From assembly GCA_036557505.1 (NCBI GenBank), contig DATBHM010000317.1, positions 1 to 6,348 on the forward strand: a stretch of DNA of 6,348 bases. Reading direction: 5' to 3'. The notes below the pieces were generated by a model. It saw only the letters and a program-made list of their open reading frames with translations, was not told the origin of the DNA and searched no databases. The DNA is from DATBHM01 sp036557505 (GTDB lineage: Bacteria > Actinomycetota > UBA4738 > JACQTL01). This document shows positions 1 to 5,708 of the stretch, in pieces. The first letter of the stretch is position 1; every line of letters begins with the position of its first letter. The translations under genes and the position numbers were made by a program.

Positions 1-122
1 AGACGCCGATGTGGTTCTCCTCGCGTCAGGCCGGGCTGTCCGGAGTACACCGGAACCGTCCCACCCCGACCGTTCCGCTGGCTACGCGGGGGGGTCCCTG
101 CCGGGATTGGTGTCCGGGTCCG

Positions 123-128
123 TACAAT
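123..128 (+). promoter_or_regulatory. Probable -10 element (TACAAT) for the foldase-mazG unit
   Basis: TACAAT is a near-consensus sigma-70/SigA-type -10 hexamer in otherwise very GC-rich DNA. It ends 8 nt before the GTG at 137, so the predicted transcription start falls on or next to the start codon. No recognisable -35 box is present at 16-18 bp spacing (the region reads GCCGGG). This is inferred from one hexamer and its position, so promoter activity is unproven. Confidence 0.5.
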
Positions 129-136
129 CGGGGCCC

Positions 137-1132
137 GTGTCCGGATCCCTCGTTCGTCGCGCTGCCTGCGTCATCGCGCTGGCCGTCTCGCTCACCGCCT
201 GCGGGAGCGCGTTCCAGCGTCCGGCGGTCGACGTGCACGGCTACGCGATCGACGACGACACGGTGAAGGCCAGCGTGCCCGAGGCCAGGGTGCTCACCAC
301 GCTCCTCGGCCAGCCGCAGTGCGGCACACCGGTCCCCGGCGAGCCCTCCCACAGCCCGTGCGTCCGGTACACGGTGGGGTTCCTCATCCAGCGACAGATC
401 GTGCGCGCCTACGCCCAGGAGCACGACATCGCGGTGCGGCCGGACGACGTGCGACGGACCATCGCCGCGATCGAGCATCAATTCGGGCCCGACCAGGTTC
501 GGCAGCTCCTGAAGACGCACGGCGTCTCGCAGGCCGAGTTCGAACGCCTGATCTCCGAACAGCTGCTGGTGGGGAAGGTGGAGCAGGCCGTGGCGTCGAG
601 CGCGATCAGCGAGGGGCAGCTGCGGGCCGAGTACCGGCGCGAACGCGCGAGGTTCACGCTGCTGCACGCGGCGCACATCCTGGTGAACACCAAGCAGGAG
701 GCCGACCGCATCTCGGATCAGGTCACGCCGCAGAACTTCGCCGACCTCGCGAAGAAGTACTCCATCGACAAGGGATCGGCGGCCAGCGGCGGCGACCTGG
801 GGACGGTCCCGGTCGGCCAGCTCGACCCCACCTTCGTGAACGCCGCCCTGGCGCTGCAGCCGGGGCAGATCAGCGCGCCGGTGCACACACAGTTCGGGTG
901 GCACATCATCCGCCTCATCTCGAAGAAGACGAGCCCGTACGCGAGCGTGCGGAGCCAGCTGCTCCAGGAGCTCAGCGGCCCGGTCGTGCAGACGTGGTTC
1001 CGGGACCAGCTGGCCGACGTGCACGTTGACCCGCGGTACGGCCGGCTCGACCCGGCGACCGGGCAGATCGTGCCGATCGACACCACGTCGACCGCGCTGC
1101 CGAGCCCAACCGCGACCCCGACGGGGCTGTGA
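137..1132 (+). CDS. Lipid-anchored SurA/PrsA-like parvulin peptidyl-prolyl isomerase (foldase)
   Basis: This 331-residue protein probably catalyses cis-trans isomerisation of peptidyl-prolyl bonds and helps secreted proteins fold outside the membrane. The N-terminus from GTG 137 is a lipoprotein signal: Arg7-Arg8, a hydrophobic stretch and the lipobox LTAC with Cys22 as lipidation site. Residues about 78-155 form a helical SurA-N-like chaperone region. Residues about 175-263 form a parvulin domain with the HAAHIL motif (His177, His180), the GGDLG loop at 218-222 and FGWHII at 253-258 (His256). The tail from about 315 is rich in Ser, Thr and Pro. In-frame GTG codons at 11 and 110 would give longer forms, but only 137 places the charged n-region and lipobox at normal spacing and sits right after a -10-like box. 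The stop overlaps the mazG start by 4 bp (GTGA), so the two genes are probably co-transcribed. Family assignment is confident; client proteins are unknown. Confidence 0.88.
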   Translation: MSGSLVRRAACVIALAVSLTACGSAFQRPAVDVHGYAIDDDTVKASVPEARVLTTLLGQPQCGTPVPGEPSHSPCVRYTVGFLIQRQIVRAYAQEHDIAVRPDDVRRTIAAIEHQFGPDQVRQLLKTHGVSQAEFERLISEQLLVGKVEQAVASSAISEGQLRAEYRRERARFTLLHAAHILVNTKQEADRISDQVTPQNFADLAKKYSIDKGSAASGGDLGTVPVGQLDPTFVNAALALQPGQISAPVHTQFGWHIIRLISKKTSPYASVRSQLLQELSGPVVQTWFRDQLADVHVDPRYGRLDPATGQIVPIDTTSTALPSPTATPTGL

Positions 1133-1989
1133 GCGGGCCCGCGCCGGGGGGGAAGCGCGCCCGGACCTCCACCGGCGACCGCGATGGTCGCCCGGAGGGC
1201 GTTCCCGGGGGCCCGGTCCCGTCGTCGCAGGGCGGCGAGCGGCTGCTCGACCTCGTTCGGGTCATGGCCCGTCTCCGGGGGCCCGGCGGGTGCCCGTGGG
1301 ACGCCCAGCAGGACCACCGGTCCCTGGCCCGCCACCTGCTCGAGGAGGCGCACGAGGTCCTCGACGCGATCGACCGGAACGACGACGACCGCCTCCGCGA
1401 CGAGCTCGGCGACCTGCTGCTGCAGGTGGTGTTCCACGCGCAGTTGGCCGCCGACGAGGGCCGGTGGGACGTCGACGACGTTGCCGACGGGATCGTCCGC
1501 AAGCTGATCCGGCGCCACCCGCACGTGTTCGGCGACGTCACGGTGTCCGGCGCCGACGAGGTCCTCGTCAACTGGGAGCGCATCAAGGCGGAGGAGAAGG
1601 GCGGTTCCGGCGGGGCTCCCGGCGTGCAGGACGACATCCCGCCAACGCTGCCGGCCCTGGCCCGGGCCTCCAAGGTGCTCCGGCGCGCCGCCGGGTGGGG
1701 GTTCGAGTGGCGGTCCACCGAGGCGGCGATGGCGGCGCTCCGCGAGGAGGTCGACGAGCTCGAGCACGCGACCGACGACGCCGAGGAGGAGGTCGGTGAC
1801 GTCCTGTTCGCCACCGTGTCGGTGGCCCGGCGGATGGGCGTCGACCCCGAGACCGCGCTGCGGCGGACGATCAACGGATTCGCCGACCGGTACGAGCGGT
1901 TCATGGCCTTGGCCGAGGCGGAGGGGCTCGACCTGGAAGCCATGTCGGAGGACGACCTCCGGCGGCGATTCCGCGAGGCGCGCGGGTAG
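1129..1989 (+). CDS. mazG: MazG nucleoside triphosphate pyrophosphohydrolase
   Basis: MazG hydrolyses (d)NTPs to the monophosphates and pyrophosphate in the cytoplasm with Mg2+ (EC 3.6.1.8 family). It clears aberrant nucleotides and in E. coli also affects the ppGpp pool. The 286 residues contain two MazG modules. In the first, CPWD at 55-58, EEAHE at 72-76 and ELGD at 92-95 give the EExxE...ExxD metal-binding pattern, followed by RRHPHVF at 128-134. In the second, EEVDE at 206-210 is followed by EVGD at 221-224 and then by FATVSVAR. LPAL.RA.K at 174-182 is also typical of the full-length family (E. coli MazG is 263 residues). The first 36 residues are a Gly/Pro/Arg-rich, probably disordered extension absent from E. 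coli. The GTG start overlaps the foldase stop (GTGA) and no better in-frame start lies before the conserved domain, so translation is probably coupled. Only a weak GGGG lies upstream. Confidence 0.95.
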   Translation: MSGPAPGGKRARTSTGDRDGRPEGVPGGPVPSSQGGERLLDLVRVMARLRGPGGCPWDAQQDHRSLARHLLEEAHEVLDAIDRNDDDRLRDELGDLLLQVVFHAQLAADEGRWDVDDVADGIVRKLIRRHPHVFGDVTVSGADEVLVNWERIKAEEKGGSGGAPGVQDDIPPTLPALARASKVLRRAAGWGFEWRSTEAAMAALREEVDELEHATDDAEEEVGDVLFATVSVARRMGVDPETALRRTINGFADRYERFMALAEAEGLDLEAMSEDDLRRRFREARG

Positions 1990-1992
1990 ACT
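1987..1992 (+). promoter_or_regulatory. Possible -10 element (TAGACT) for the fluoride-riboswitch unit
   Basis: TAGACT fits the TAnnnT pattern of a -10 box and overlaps the mazG stop codon (TAG 1987-1989). It would start transcription near 1999-2001, upstream of the hairpin and the riboswitch aptamer, giving a leader of about 100 nt before crcB. No -35 match is visible at standard spacing (the region reads GGCGAT). Read-through from mazG is an alternative. Support is the hexamer and its placement only. Confidence 0.35.
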
Positions 1993-2007
1993 CGGCCCGT
2001 TGAGGGC

Positions 2008-2026
2008 GGCGGCCCGGAGGGCCGCC
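2008..2026 (+). other. Perfect 8-bp GC-rich stem-loop before the riboswitch
   Basis: GGCGGCCC (2008-2015) and GGGCCGCC (2019-2026) are exact inverted repeats with a GGA loop, giving a very stable hairpin that ends one base before the riboswitch region. There is no T-tract after it, so it is not a standard intrinsic terminator. It could be a U-less terminator for mazG or a stabilising 5' hairpin of the crcB leader stacked next to aptamer stem P1. Which applies depends on where crcB transcription starts. Confidence 0.6.
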
Positions 2027-2078
2027 GGGGCGATGGGGCTCGCCCGACGACCGCCGGACCGGCTGATGGCTCCTACCT
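2027..2078 (+). ncRNA. Fluoride riboswitch aptamer (crcB motif)
   Basis: The segment matches the known crcB-motif aptamer, which binds fluoride through Mg2+ ions. P1 is GGGCG (2028-2032) paired with CGCCC (2041-2045), enclosing the 8-nt loop ATGGGGCT, the same length as in the structurally solved Thermotoga petrophila aptamer. A second stem GCCG (2053-2056)/CGGC (2060-2063) follows, then the conserved CTGATGGCTCCTAC block. The pseudoknot forms between GGGGCT (2035-2040) and GGCTCC (2068-2073), with two G-U pairs. It lies directly upstream of crcB, the fluoride channel gene, which is the classic arrangement. All pairing was read by eye. Motif, pseudoknot and gene context agree, so the assignment is nearly certain. 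Confidence 0.95.
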
Positions 2079-2100
2079 GGACGAGACGGGTGAGGAGGCC
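2068..2100 (+). promoter_or_regulatory. Predicted riboswitch expression platform: anti-Shine-Dalgarno pairing before crcB
   Basis: CTCCT (2070-2074) is exactly complementary to AGGAG (2093-2097) in the crcB ribosome binding site. The pairing extends by GG (2068-2069) with CC (2099-2100) if G2098 bulges out. CTCC within it is part of the pseudoknot 3' strand. Without fluoride it could mask the ribosome binding site; with fluoride the pseudoknot would hold it and free the site. No terminator with a T-tract is present, which also favours translational control. The pairing is visible; the switching is inferred. Confidence 0.65.
2092..2098 (+). promoter_or_regulatory. Strong Shine-Dalgarno sequence (GAGGAGG) of crcB
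   Basis: GAGGAGG lies 4 nt before the crcB ATG. It is the strongest ribosome binding site in the window, and it is also the element that can be masked by the riboswitch strand at 2070-2074. It fixes the crcB start at 2103. Confidence 0.85.
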
Positions 2101-2102
2101 GC

Positions 2103-2477
2103 ATGCGGACGGGCGTGGGGATCGCCGTGGCGGGCGCGCTGGGCGCGCTCGCGAGGTTCGGGTTGGAGGGGGCGGTCAGCCGCCGGGCCGGGGGCGCGTT
2201 CCCCTGGGGCACCTTCGTCGTCAACGTCACCGGCGCCTTCGTGCTGGGGTTCCTGTTCACGGTGCTCACCGAGCGGTTCCGGGTGTCGCCGTGGCTTCGG
2301 ACCTCGCTCACGGTGGGATTCCTCGGTGCGTATACGACGTTCTCGACGCTGTCGTACGAGACCTACCGGCTGCTCGAGGACGGCGTCGTGTGGCTGGCCG
2401 CGGCGAACGGCCTCGGGAGCCTGGTGGCCGGGCTCGGCGCCGTGTATCTGGGCGTGGTCGTGGGGCGGGTGGTGTGA
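2103..2477 (+). CDS. crcB: CrcB/Fluc fluoride ion channel
   Basis: The product is a small membrane protein that exports fluoride as an antiparallel dimer with two pores. The 124 residues match the usual Fluc length and four-helix layout. Helix 1 carries GALGALAR (11-18), helix 2 carries WGTFVVNVTGAF with the conserved pore Asn41, helix 3 carries the broken-helix motif GFLGAYTTFSTLSYE (72-86), and helix 4 runs about 96-120. In the Phe box the usual TTFSTF reads TTFSTL here, so the first Phe is kept (Phe80) and the second is Leu83. The ATG follows a strong GAGGAGG site and a fluoride riboswitch. Many Actinobacteria have two adjacent crcB genes; only one is visible here, followed directly by a DUF190 gene. 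The stop TGA abuts the next start with zero spacing and in the same frame. Confidence 0.96.
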   Translation: MRTGVGIAVAGALGALARFGLEGAVSRRAGGAFPWGTFVVNVTGAFVLGFLFTVLTERFRVSPWLRTSLTVGFLGAYTTFSTLSYETYRLLEDGVVWLAAANGLGSLVAGLGAVYLGVVVGRVV

Positions 2478-2822
2478 TTGAAGTTCGAGGGCGAGGGCCG
2501 GCTGCTGCGGATCTTCATCGGCGAATCCGACCGGTGGCACGGCAAGCCGCTGTACGAGGCGATCGTGGAGGTGGCGCGGCGTGAAGGGCTGGCCGGCGCG
2601 ACCGTCGTGCGGGGGATCGAGGGGTTCGGCGCGGACTCGCGACTGCACACCTCGCGGATTCTCCGGCTGTCGGAGGACCTCCCGGTGGTGATCGAGATCG
2701 TCGACCGGCCGGAACGGATCGAGGCCGTGATCCCGATGCTCGACGAGATGGTCTCGGAGGGCATGGTGACCGTGGAGAACGTCCGGGTGATCTCGTACCG
2801 GTCGTCGCAGGACGAACGGTAG
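2478..2822 (+). CDS. DUF190 (PII-like fold) protein of the fluoride operon
   Basis: This 114-residue soluble protein belongs to the DUF190 family, whose Thermotoga member TM0021 has a PII-like fold. Family motifs are clear: GESDRWHGKPLYEAIV at 15-30, ATVVRGIEGFG at 41-51 and LRLSEDLPVVIEIVD at 62-76. Its biochemical role is not established. Frequent linkage to crcB suggests a part in fluoride handling, perhaps as a regulator or channel partner, but that is inference from context. The start is TTG, placed immediately after the crcB TGA in the same reading frame. It gives the family-typical N-terminus MKFEGE, and no ATG or GTG lies near. There is no clear Shine-Dalgarno sequence beyond G-rich sequence, so translation probably depends on ribosomes finishing crcB, placing both genes under the same riboswitch. 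Confidence 0.92.
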   Translation: MKFEGEGRLLRIFIGESDRWHGKPLYEAIVEVARREGLAGATVVRGIEGFGADSRLHTSRILRLSEDLPVVIEIVDRPERIEAVIPMLDEMVSEGMVTVENVRVISYRSSQDER

Positions 2823-2830
2823 TTCGTGGA

Positions 2831-2877
2831 GTTGTCGTGACGGCCGGTCTTCCAGGCCGATCCACGTGCTAGACAAC
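2831..2877 (+). repeat. Nested inverted repeats between the DUF190 gene and the LolA-like gene
   Basis: An outer pair GTTGTC (2831-2836)/GACAAC (2872-2877) encloses a hairpin CGGCCGG (2841-2847), loop TCTT, CC-A-GGCCG (2852-2859) with one bulged A. The palindrome CACGTG lies at 2863-2868. No T-tract follows, so an ordinary intrinsic terminator is not supported. The inner hairpin could end the DUF190 transcript in a T-less way. The outer right arm overlaps the -10-like TAGACA, so an operator role is also possible. Arms are short and partly expected by chance. Confidence 0.35.
2870..2875 (+). promoter_or_regulatory. Possible -10 element (TAGACA) for the LolA-like/ABC unit
   Basis: TAGACA ends 7 nt before the GTG at 2883, the distance expected if transcription starts at the start codon. 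There is no Shine-Dalgarno sequence between them (AACCTGGC). The last base departs from the TAnnnT consensus, and no good -35 box is seen (GTCTTC at 17 bp). The call rests partly on the same arrangement recurring before the foldase gene and eno. Confidence 0.35.
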
Positions 2878-2882
2878 CTGGC

Positions 2883-3914
2883 GTGAAGCGCGCCCTCGTG
2901 CTCATGGCGGTGCTGGTCGTCGTGGTCGGCTCGGTCGCCGGCGTTCGCGCCGCCACGGGCGGCAGCGTCGATCTGCCGCCGGTCTCGCCGGACCGACTGG
3001 CCGCGCTGGCGGCGGCCGGCGTGGCCTCGGACCCGACGTTCAGCGGGGCGTTGCACGTGCACGTCGACCTCGGTGTTCCCTCGCTGGGCGACGCCGGGCC
3101 GTTCGACGCGGGGCCGCTGGCCGGGCTGCTGGGCGACCAGACCCTGCGAGTGTGGCGCTCCCCACTCGGAGCACGCATCGCACTGGTCGAGTCCTCGAGC
3201 GAACGCGACGTCTACCTCGGGCGAGACGGCCTGTGGGTCTGGGACTTCTCCACGCTGACCGCGACCCGGCTCGCGCCGGCGGGCGTTCGGACTGGGCTGT
3301 TCCCGCTCAGCCTGCTCGTCGGGCCGAACGACTTCCACGGGTTGCTCGACGGCCTGCGGCCGACGACCCGGGTCTCCGTAGGACCCGGCGTCCTCGTGGC
3401 GGGACGCCCCGCGTATCCGCTGGTGCTGGTGCCGCGGACGGGCGCCACCCTCGTGGGGCGGGTCGAGGTGGACGTGGACGCCGAGCGACACCTCCCCCTG
3501 GCGCTGCGGGTGTTCCCCCGGGGTTCCGACCAGGCCGCGATCGACGTGGGGTTCACGTCCATCGGGTTCGGGGCCGTCGACCCTCACACGTTCGACTTCA
3601 CGCCGCCGCCGGGCGCGCACGTCGTGACCGGCGGGAAGGGGGCGAACCCACTGGGCCTGTTGGGCGGGCTGGGGATCGCGGCCGGCGGGTTCCTGGCACC
3701 GGGGGCGCGGGATGTGCGGACGTTCGGACACGGGTGGAGCGGCGTCGTCGCGATCCGGGTCGGGGAGTCCGGCCTGGGCCCGCTGGCCCAGATCCTCCCG
3801 CTGTCCGGCCCGCTGCTCTCCGCCCGGGTGGTCGACGCCGCCGGCGGAGCGTGGCTGCTGGCGGGGGCGGTGCCGCAGTCGATGCTGGAGCGCATCGGGC
3901 GGAGCCTCGGGTGA
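2883..3914 (+). CDS. Secreted LolA-like protein linked to an ABC transporter
   Basis: This 343-residue protein has a Sec signal peptide: MKR, a hydrophobic core at about 4-20 and probable cleavage after VRA at 23. It contains no cysteine, so it is secreted or held by its uncleaved signal rather than being a lipoprotein. The body resembles actinobacterial proteins annotated as LolA-like or DUF2092. LRVWRSPLGARIALV (88-102), the ERDVYLGRDGLWVWD block (107-121) and FTSIGFGAVDPHTFDFTPP (224-242) look like the half-barrel that binds hydrophobic ligands. The C-terminal part (about 280-343) contains GHGWSGVV and AGGAWLLAGAV. Its stop overlaps the ATPase start (GTGA), so it probably works with that transporter outside the membrane. 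A LolA role in the Gram-negative sense is unlikely because the partner genes are not LolCDE. Fold recognition is by memory of similar sequences; ligand and function are unknown. Confidence 0.7.
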   Translation: MKRALVLMAVLVVVVGSVAGVRAATGGSVDLPPVSPDRLAALAAAGVASDPTFSGALHVHVDLGVPSLGDAGPFDAGPLAGLLGDQTLRVWRSPLGARIALVESSSERDVYLGRDGLWVWDFSTLTATRLAPAGVRTGLFPLSLLVGPNDFHGLLDGLRPTTRVSVGPGVLVAGRPAYPLVLVPRTGATLVGRVEVDVDAERHLPLALRVFPRGSDQAAIDVGFTSIGFGAVDPHTFDFTPPPGAHVVTGGKGANPLGLLGGLGIAAGGFLAPGARDVRTFGHGWSGVVAIRVGESGLGPLAQILPLSGPLLSARVVDAAGGAWLLAGAVPQSMLERIGRSLG

Positions 3915-4879
3915 CGGAGGGGGCCGCCATCCGGACGTCCGGCCTGACGAAGCGGTACGGCGAGCAGGCGGCGGTCGACCGGCTGGACCTCGCGGTCCCG
4001 CGGGGCGCCCTGTACGGGTTCCTCGGGCCGAACGGCGCCGGGAAGACCACGCTGATCCGCATGGCCCTGGGCCTGGTTCACCCCAGTGCCGGCGATGTCG
4101 AGGTGTTCGGCGAGCGGGTCACCGATCCGGTGGCCCGGGCGCGGGCGCTCCGGCAGTGCGGCGCGCTCGTGGAGGAGCCGGGGTTCTGGAAGGGGCTGTC
4201 GGGGCGGAGGAACCTCGAGTGCCTCGCCCGGTCGGCCGGTCCTCGGGACGACCGCGAGGCCCGGCTCGGGCGCATCGACGACGTCCTGCACCTGGTCGGT
4301 CTCGCGGCGGCATCCGGCAAGCGGGTGAAGGCCTACAGCCAGGGCATGCGGCAGCGGCTGGGGATCGGGGCGGCGCTGCTGGGCTCGCCGCGCCTGCTGG
4401 TGCTCGACGAACCGACCAACGGGCTCGACCCCCAGGGCATGCGGGAGATCCGGCTGCTGCTCCGCCGTCTGTCCGACGAGGGAACCACGGTGTTCGTCTC
4501 CAGCCACCTCCTGTGGGAGGTCGAGGCCATGTGCGACACGGTCGGCGTGCTCGTGCGCGGCCGGCTGGTGGCCGAGGGGCCGCCGTCCAACCTCCGGCCG
4601 TCGGGGAACCGGTTCCGCGTGCAGGTGGACGACCAGGCGGCGGCGCGCAAGGTGCTGGCCGGACTGGCCGGCGCATCCGTGGACGGCGAGCCGTCGGACG
4701 GCCGGTTGGTGGTCCGACTGGCGGCGCCGGCGACGGCCGGCTCGATGAACGCCGCGCTCGTCGGCGCCGGCGTGGAGGTGAGCGAGCTGGTCGCCGAGCA
4801 CGAGCGCCTCGAGGACGTGTTCATGGAGCTCGTCGGCGACGCCCACCCGGACGAGGCGCCGCCCGCCGAGGGGGCCTGA
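3911..4879 (+). CDS. ABC transporter ATP-binding protein (ABC-2 type exporter)
   Basis: The product is the cytoplasmic ATPase of an export-type transporter, 322 residues long. Motifs in order: Walker A GPNGAGKT at 39-46, signature SQGMRQRL at 143-150, Walker B LLVLDE at 162-167, D-loop GLDP at 171-174 and H-loop His199 in SSHL. The Q-loop position reads ALVEEPGFW (85-93), with Glu88 where Gln is usual, a variant found in the bacitracin-exporter-like (BcrA) subgroup. After about residue 225 comes an accessory domain of roughly 85 residues, then an acidic, Ala/Pro-rich tail. GTG 3911 is preferred although the frame is open far upstream: it follows GGAG (3901-3904) at 6 nt, overlaps the preceding stop as GTGA, and gives the normal short lead before Walker A. 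The permease gene begins one base after its stop. The substrate cannot be read from sequence. Confidence 0.95.
   Translation: MTEGAAIRTSGLTKRYGEQAAVDRLDLAVPRGALYGFLGPNGAGKTTLIRMALGLVHPSAGDVEVFGERVTDPVARARALRQCGALVEEPGFWKGLSGRRNLECLARSAGPRDDREARLGRIDDVLHLVGLAAASGKRVKAYSQGMRQRLGIGAALLGSPRLLVLDEPTNGLDPQGMREIRLLLRRLSDEGTTVFVSSHLLWEVEAMCDTVGVLVRGRLVAEGPPSNLRPSGNRFRVQVDDQAAARKVLAGLAGASVDGEPSDGRLVVRLAAPATAGSMNAALVGAGVEVSELVAEHERLEDVFMELVGDAHPDEAPPAEGA
4868..4874 (+). promoter_or_regulatory. Shine-Dalgarno-like GAGGGGG before the permease GTG
   Basis: GAGGGGG lies 6 nt before GTG 4881, inside the last codons of the ATPase gene. It supports the 4881 start and indicates independent ribosome loading within the operon. 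Confidence 0.5.
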
Positions 4880-4880
4880 G

Positions 4881-5681
4881 GTGTTCCGTGTCGAGTGGAT
4901 CCGCGCGCTCCGAAGGCCCCGGTCCTACGTCCTGGCGGGCGGGCTGATCGCACTGTCGGTCCTGCTCGTCGTCTCCGTCAAGCTGTCCGGCCGCTCCGCG
5001 GGTCCGGGCGCGCCGGCGTTTCTCTCGCAGGTGCTCACGAACGGGTTCTTCGTGCCGCTCGCCTCGATCGCGGTGCTGCAGCCGTTCTTCCTGCCGCTCG
5101 GCGCGGGGCTGCTGTCGGGCGACTCGGTGGCCGGGGAGGCGTCGGCCGGGACGCTCCGGTACCTGCTGGTCCGGCCGGTCGGCAGGGTTCGGCTGGTGCT
5201 CGTGAAGTACGGGTTCGTGATGTTCTCGCTGGCGTTCGGCCTGGTGGTGCTGATGGTGGCCGGACTGATCGGCGGCGGGCTGGCGTTCGGCCTGGGGCCG
5301 CTGCCGTCGCTGTCGGGGACGTCGCTCTCGACGGCCGACGCGCTCGTGCGGACGGTGCTGGCCGCCGGGTACGTGCTGGCCGGTGTGAGTGGGATCGCGG
5401 CGATCGGGATGCTCGCCTCGGTGCTGGTGGACTCGCCGGTCGGGGCGGCGATCGTGCCGGTCGCGGTGGCGATCGTGAGCGAGATCCTCGACCACCTGGA
5501 CAGCGTCCACGTCATCCATCCGTTCCTGATCACCCATCAGTGGCTGGCGTTCGTGGACCTGTTCCGCTCCCCGGTCCCGACGACGGACGTGGTGCTCGGC
5601 CTGCTGACGTTCGGTGTCTACACCGTGGTGTTCCTCGGTCTGGCGCTGTGGGCGTTCGTGCGGCGGGACGTGGCGTCGTAG
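4881..5681 (+). CDS. ABC-2 type transporter permease
   Basis: This 266-residue integral membrane protein is the permease partner of the ATPase one base upstream. Hydrophobic segments at about 16-34, 55-79, 107-136, 155-181, 185-203 and 236-260 indicate six transmembrane helices, the usual ABC-2 number. Between helices 2 and 3 lies the family-typical cytoplasmic block GDSVAGEASAGTLRYLLVRP (80-99), which contacts the ATPase. The basic N-terminus (RALRRPR, 8-14) fits an inside orientation. One permease and one ATPase would assemble as a dimer of each. With the LolA-like gene this forms a three-gene unit. It could export a lipid, peptide or antibiotic-like compound; nothing in the sequence decides. 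Confidence 0.92.
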   Translation: MFRVEWIRALRRPRSYVLAGGLIALSVLLVVSVKLSGRSAGPGAPAFLSQVLTNGFFVPLASIAVLQPFFLPLGAGLLSGDSVAGEASAGTLRYLLVRPVGRVRLVLVKYGFVMFSLAFGLVVLMVAGLIGGGLAFGLGPLPSLSGTSLSTADALVRTVLAAGYVLAGVSGIAAIGMLASVLVDSPVGAAIVPVAVAIVSEILDHLDSVHVIHPFLITHQWLAFVDLFRSPVPTTDVVLGLLTFGVYTVVFLGLALWAFVRRDVAS

Positions 5682-5708
5682 ATGCCGGTTTCGCCCGGGT
5701 TCGGGGTC

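Noticed and set aside
11..136. Upstream extension of the foldase to GTG 11 or GTG 110
   Set aside because: Both would bury the signal peptide behind an uncharged Gly/Ser/Pro-rich stretch. GTG 137 gives a normal lipoprotein signal and follows a -10-like box.
1..136. 3' end of an upstream gene such as mfd
   Set aside because: All three forward frames lack a stop in 1-136 and no motif is recognisable, so a forward gene ending here cannot be supported. An upstream gene probably ends before the window.
110..144. Direct repeat GTGTCCGG (110-117 and 137-144) flanking the -10 box
   Set aside because: Eight bases of GC-rich sequence repeated once is within chance expectation, and no mirrored or further regular copies support an operator.
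26..1024. Long minus-strand open frame opposite the foldase gene
   Set aside because: The + strand encodes a lipobox and parvulin motifs in the correct order; the minus frame shows none.
2073..3731. Long minus-strand open frame (552 codons) opposite crcB, the DUF190 gene and the LolA-like gene
   Set aside because: Its translation is rich in Arg, His, Pro and Gln without recognisable motifs, and it lies opposite three well-supported genes. Such frames are expected in very GC-rich DNA.
3152..3910. N-terminal extension of the ABC ATPase (frame open for 253 codons before GTG 3911)
   Set aside because: The extension is an Arg/Gly/Pro-rich shadow of the LolA-like gene. GTG 3911 has a GGAG site and gives the normal distance to Walker A.
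5694..5705. CCCG-GGTT-CGGG hairpin as terminator of the ABC operon
   Set aside because: A 4-bp stem without a T-tract is too weak to call a terminator in this base composition.
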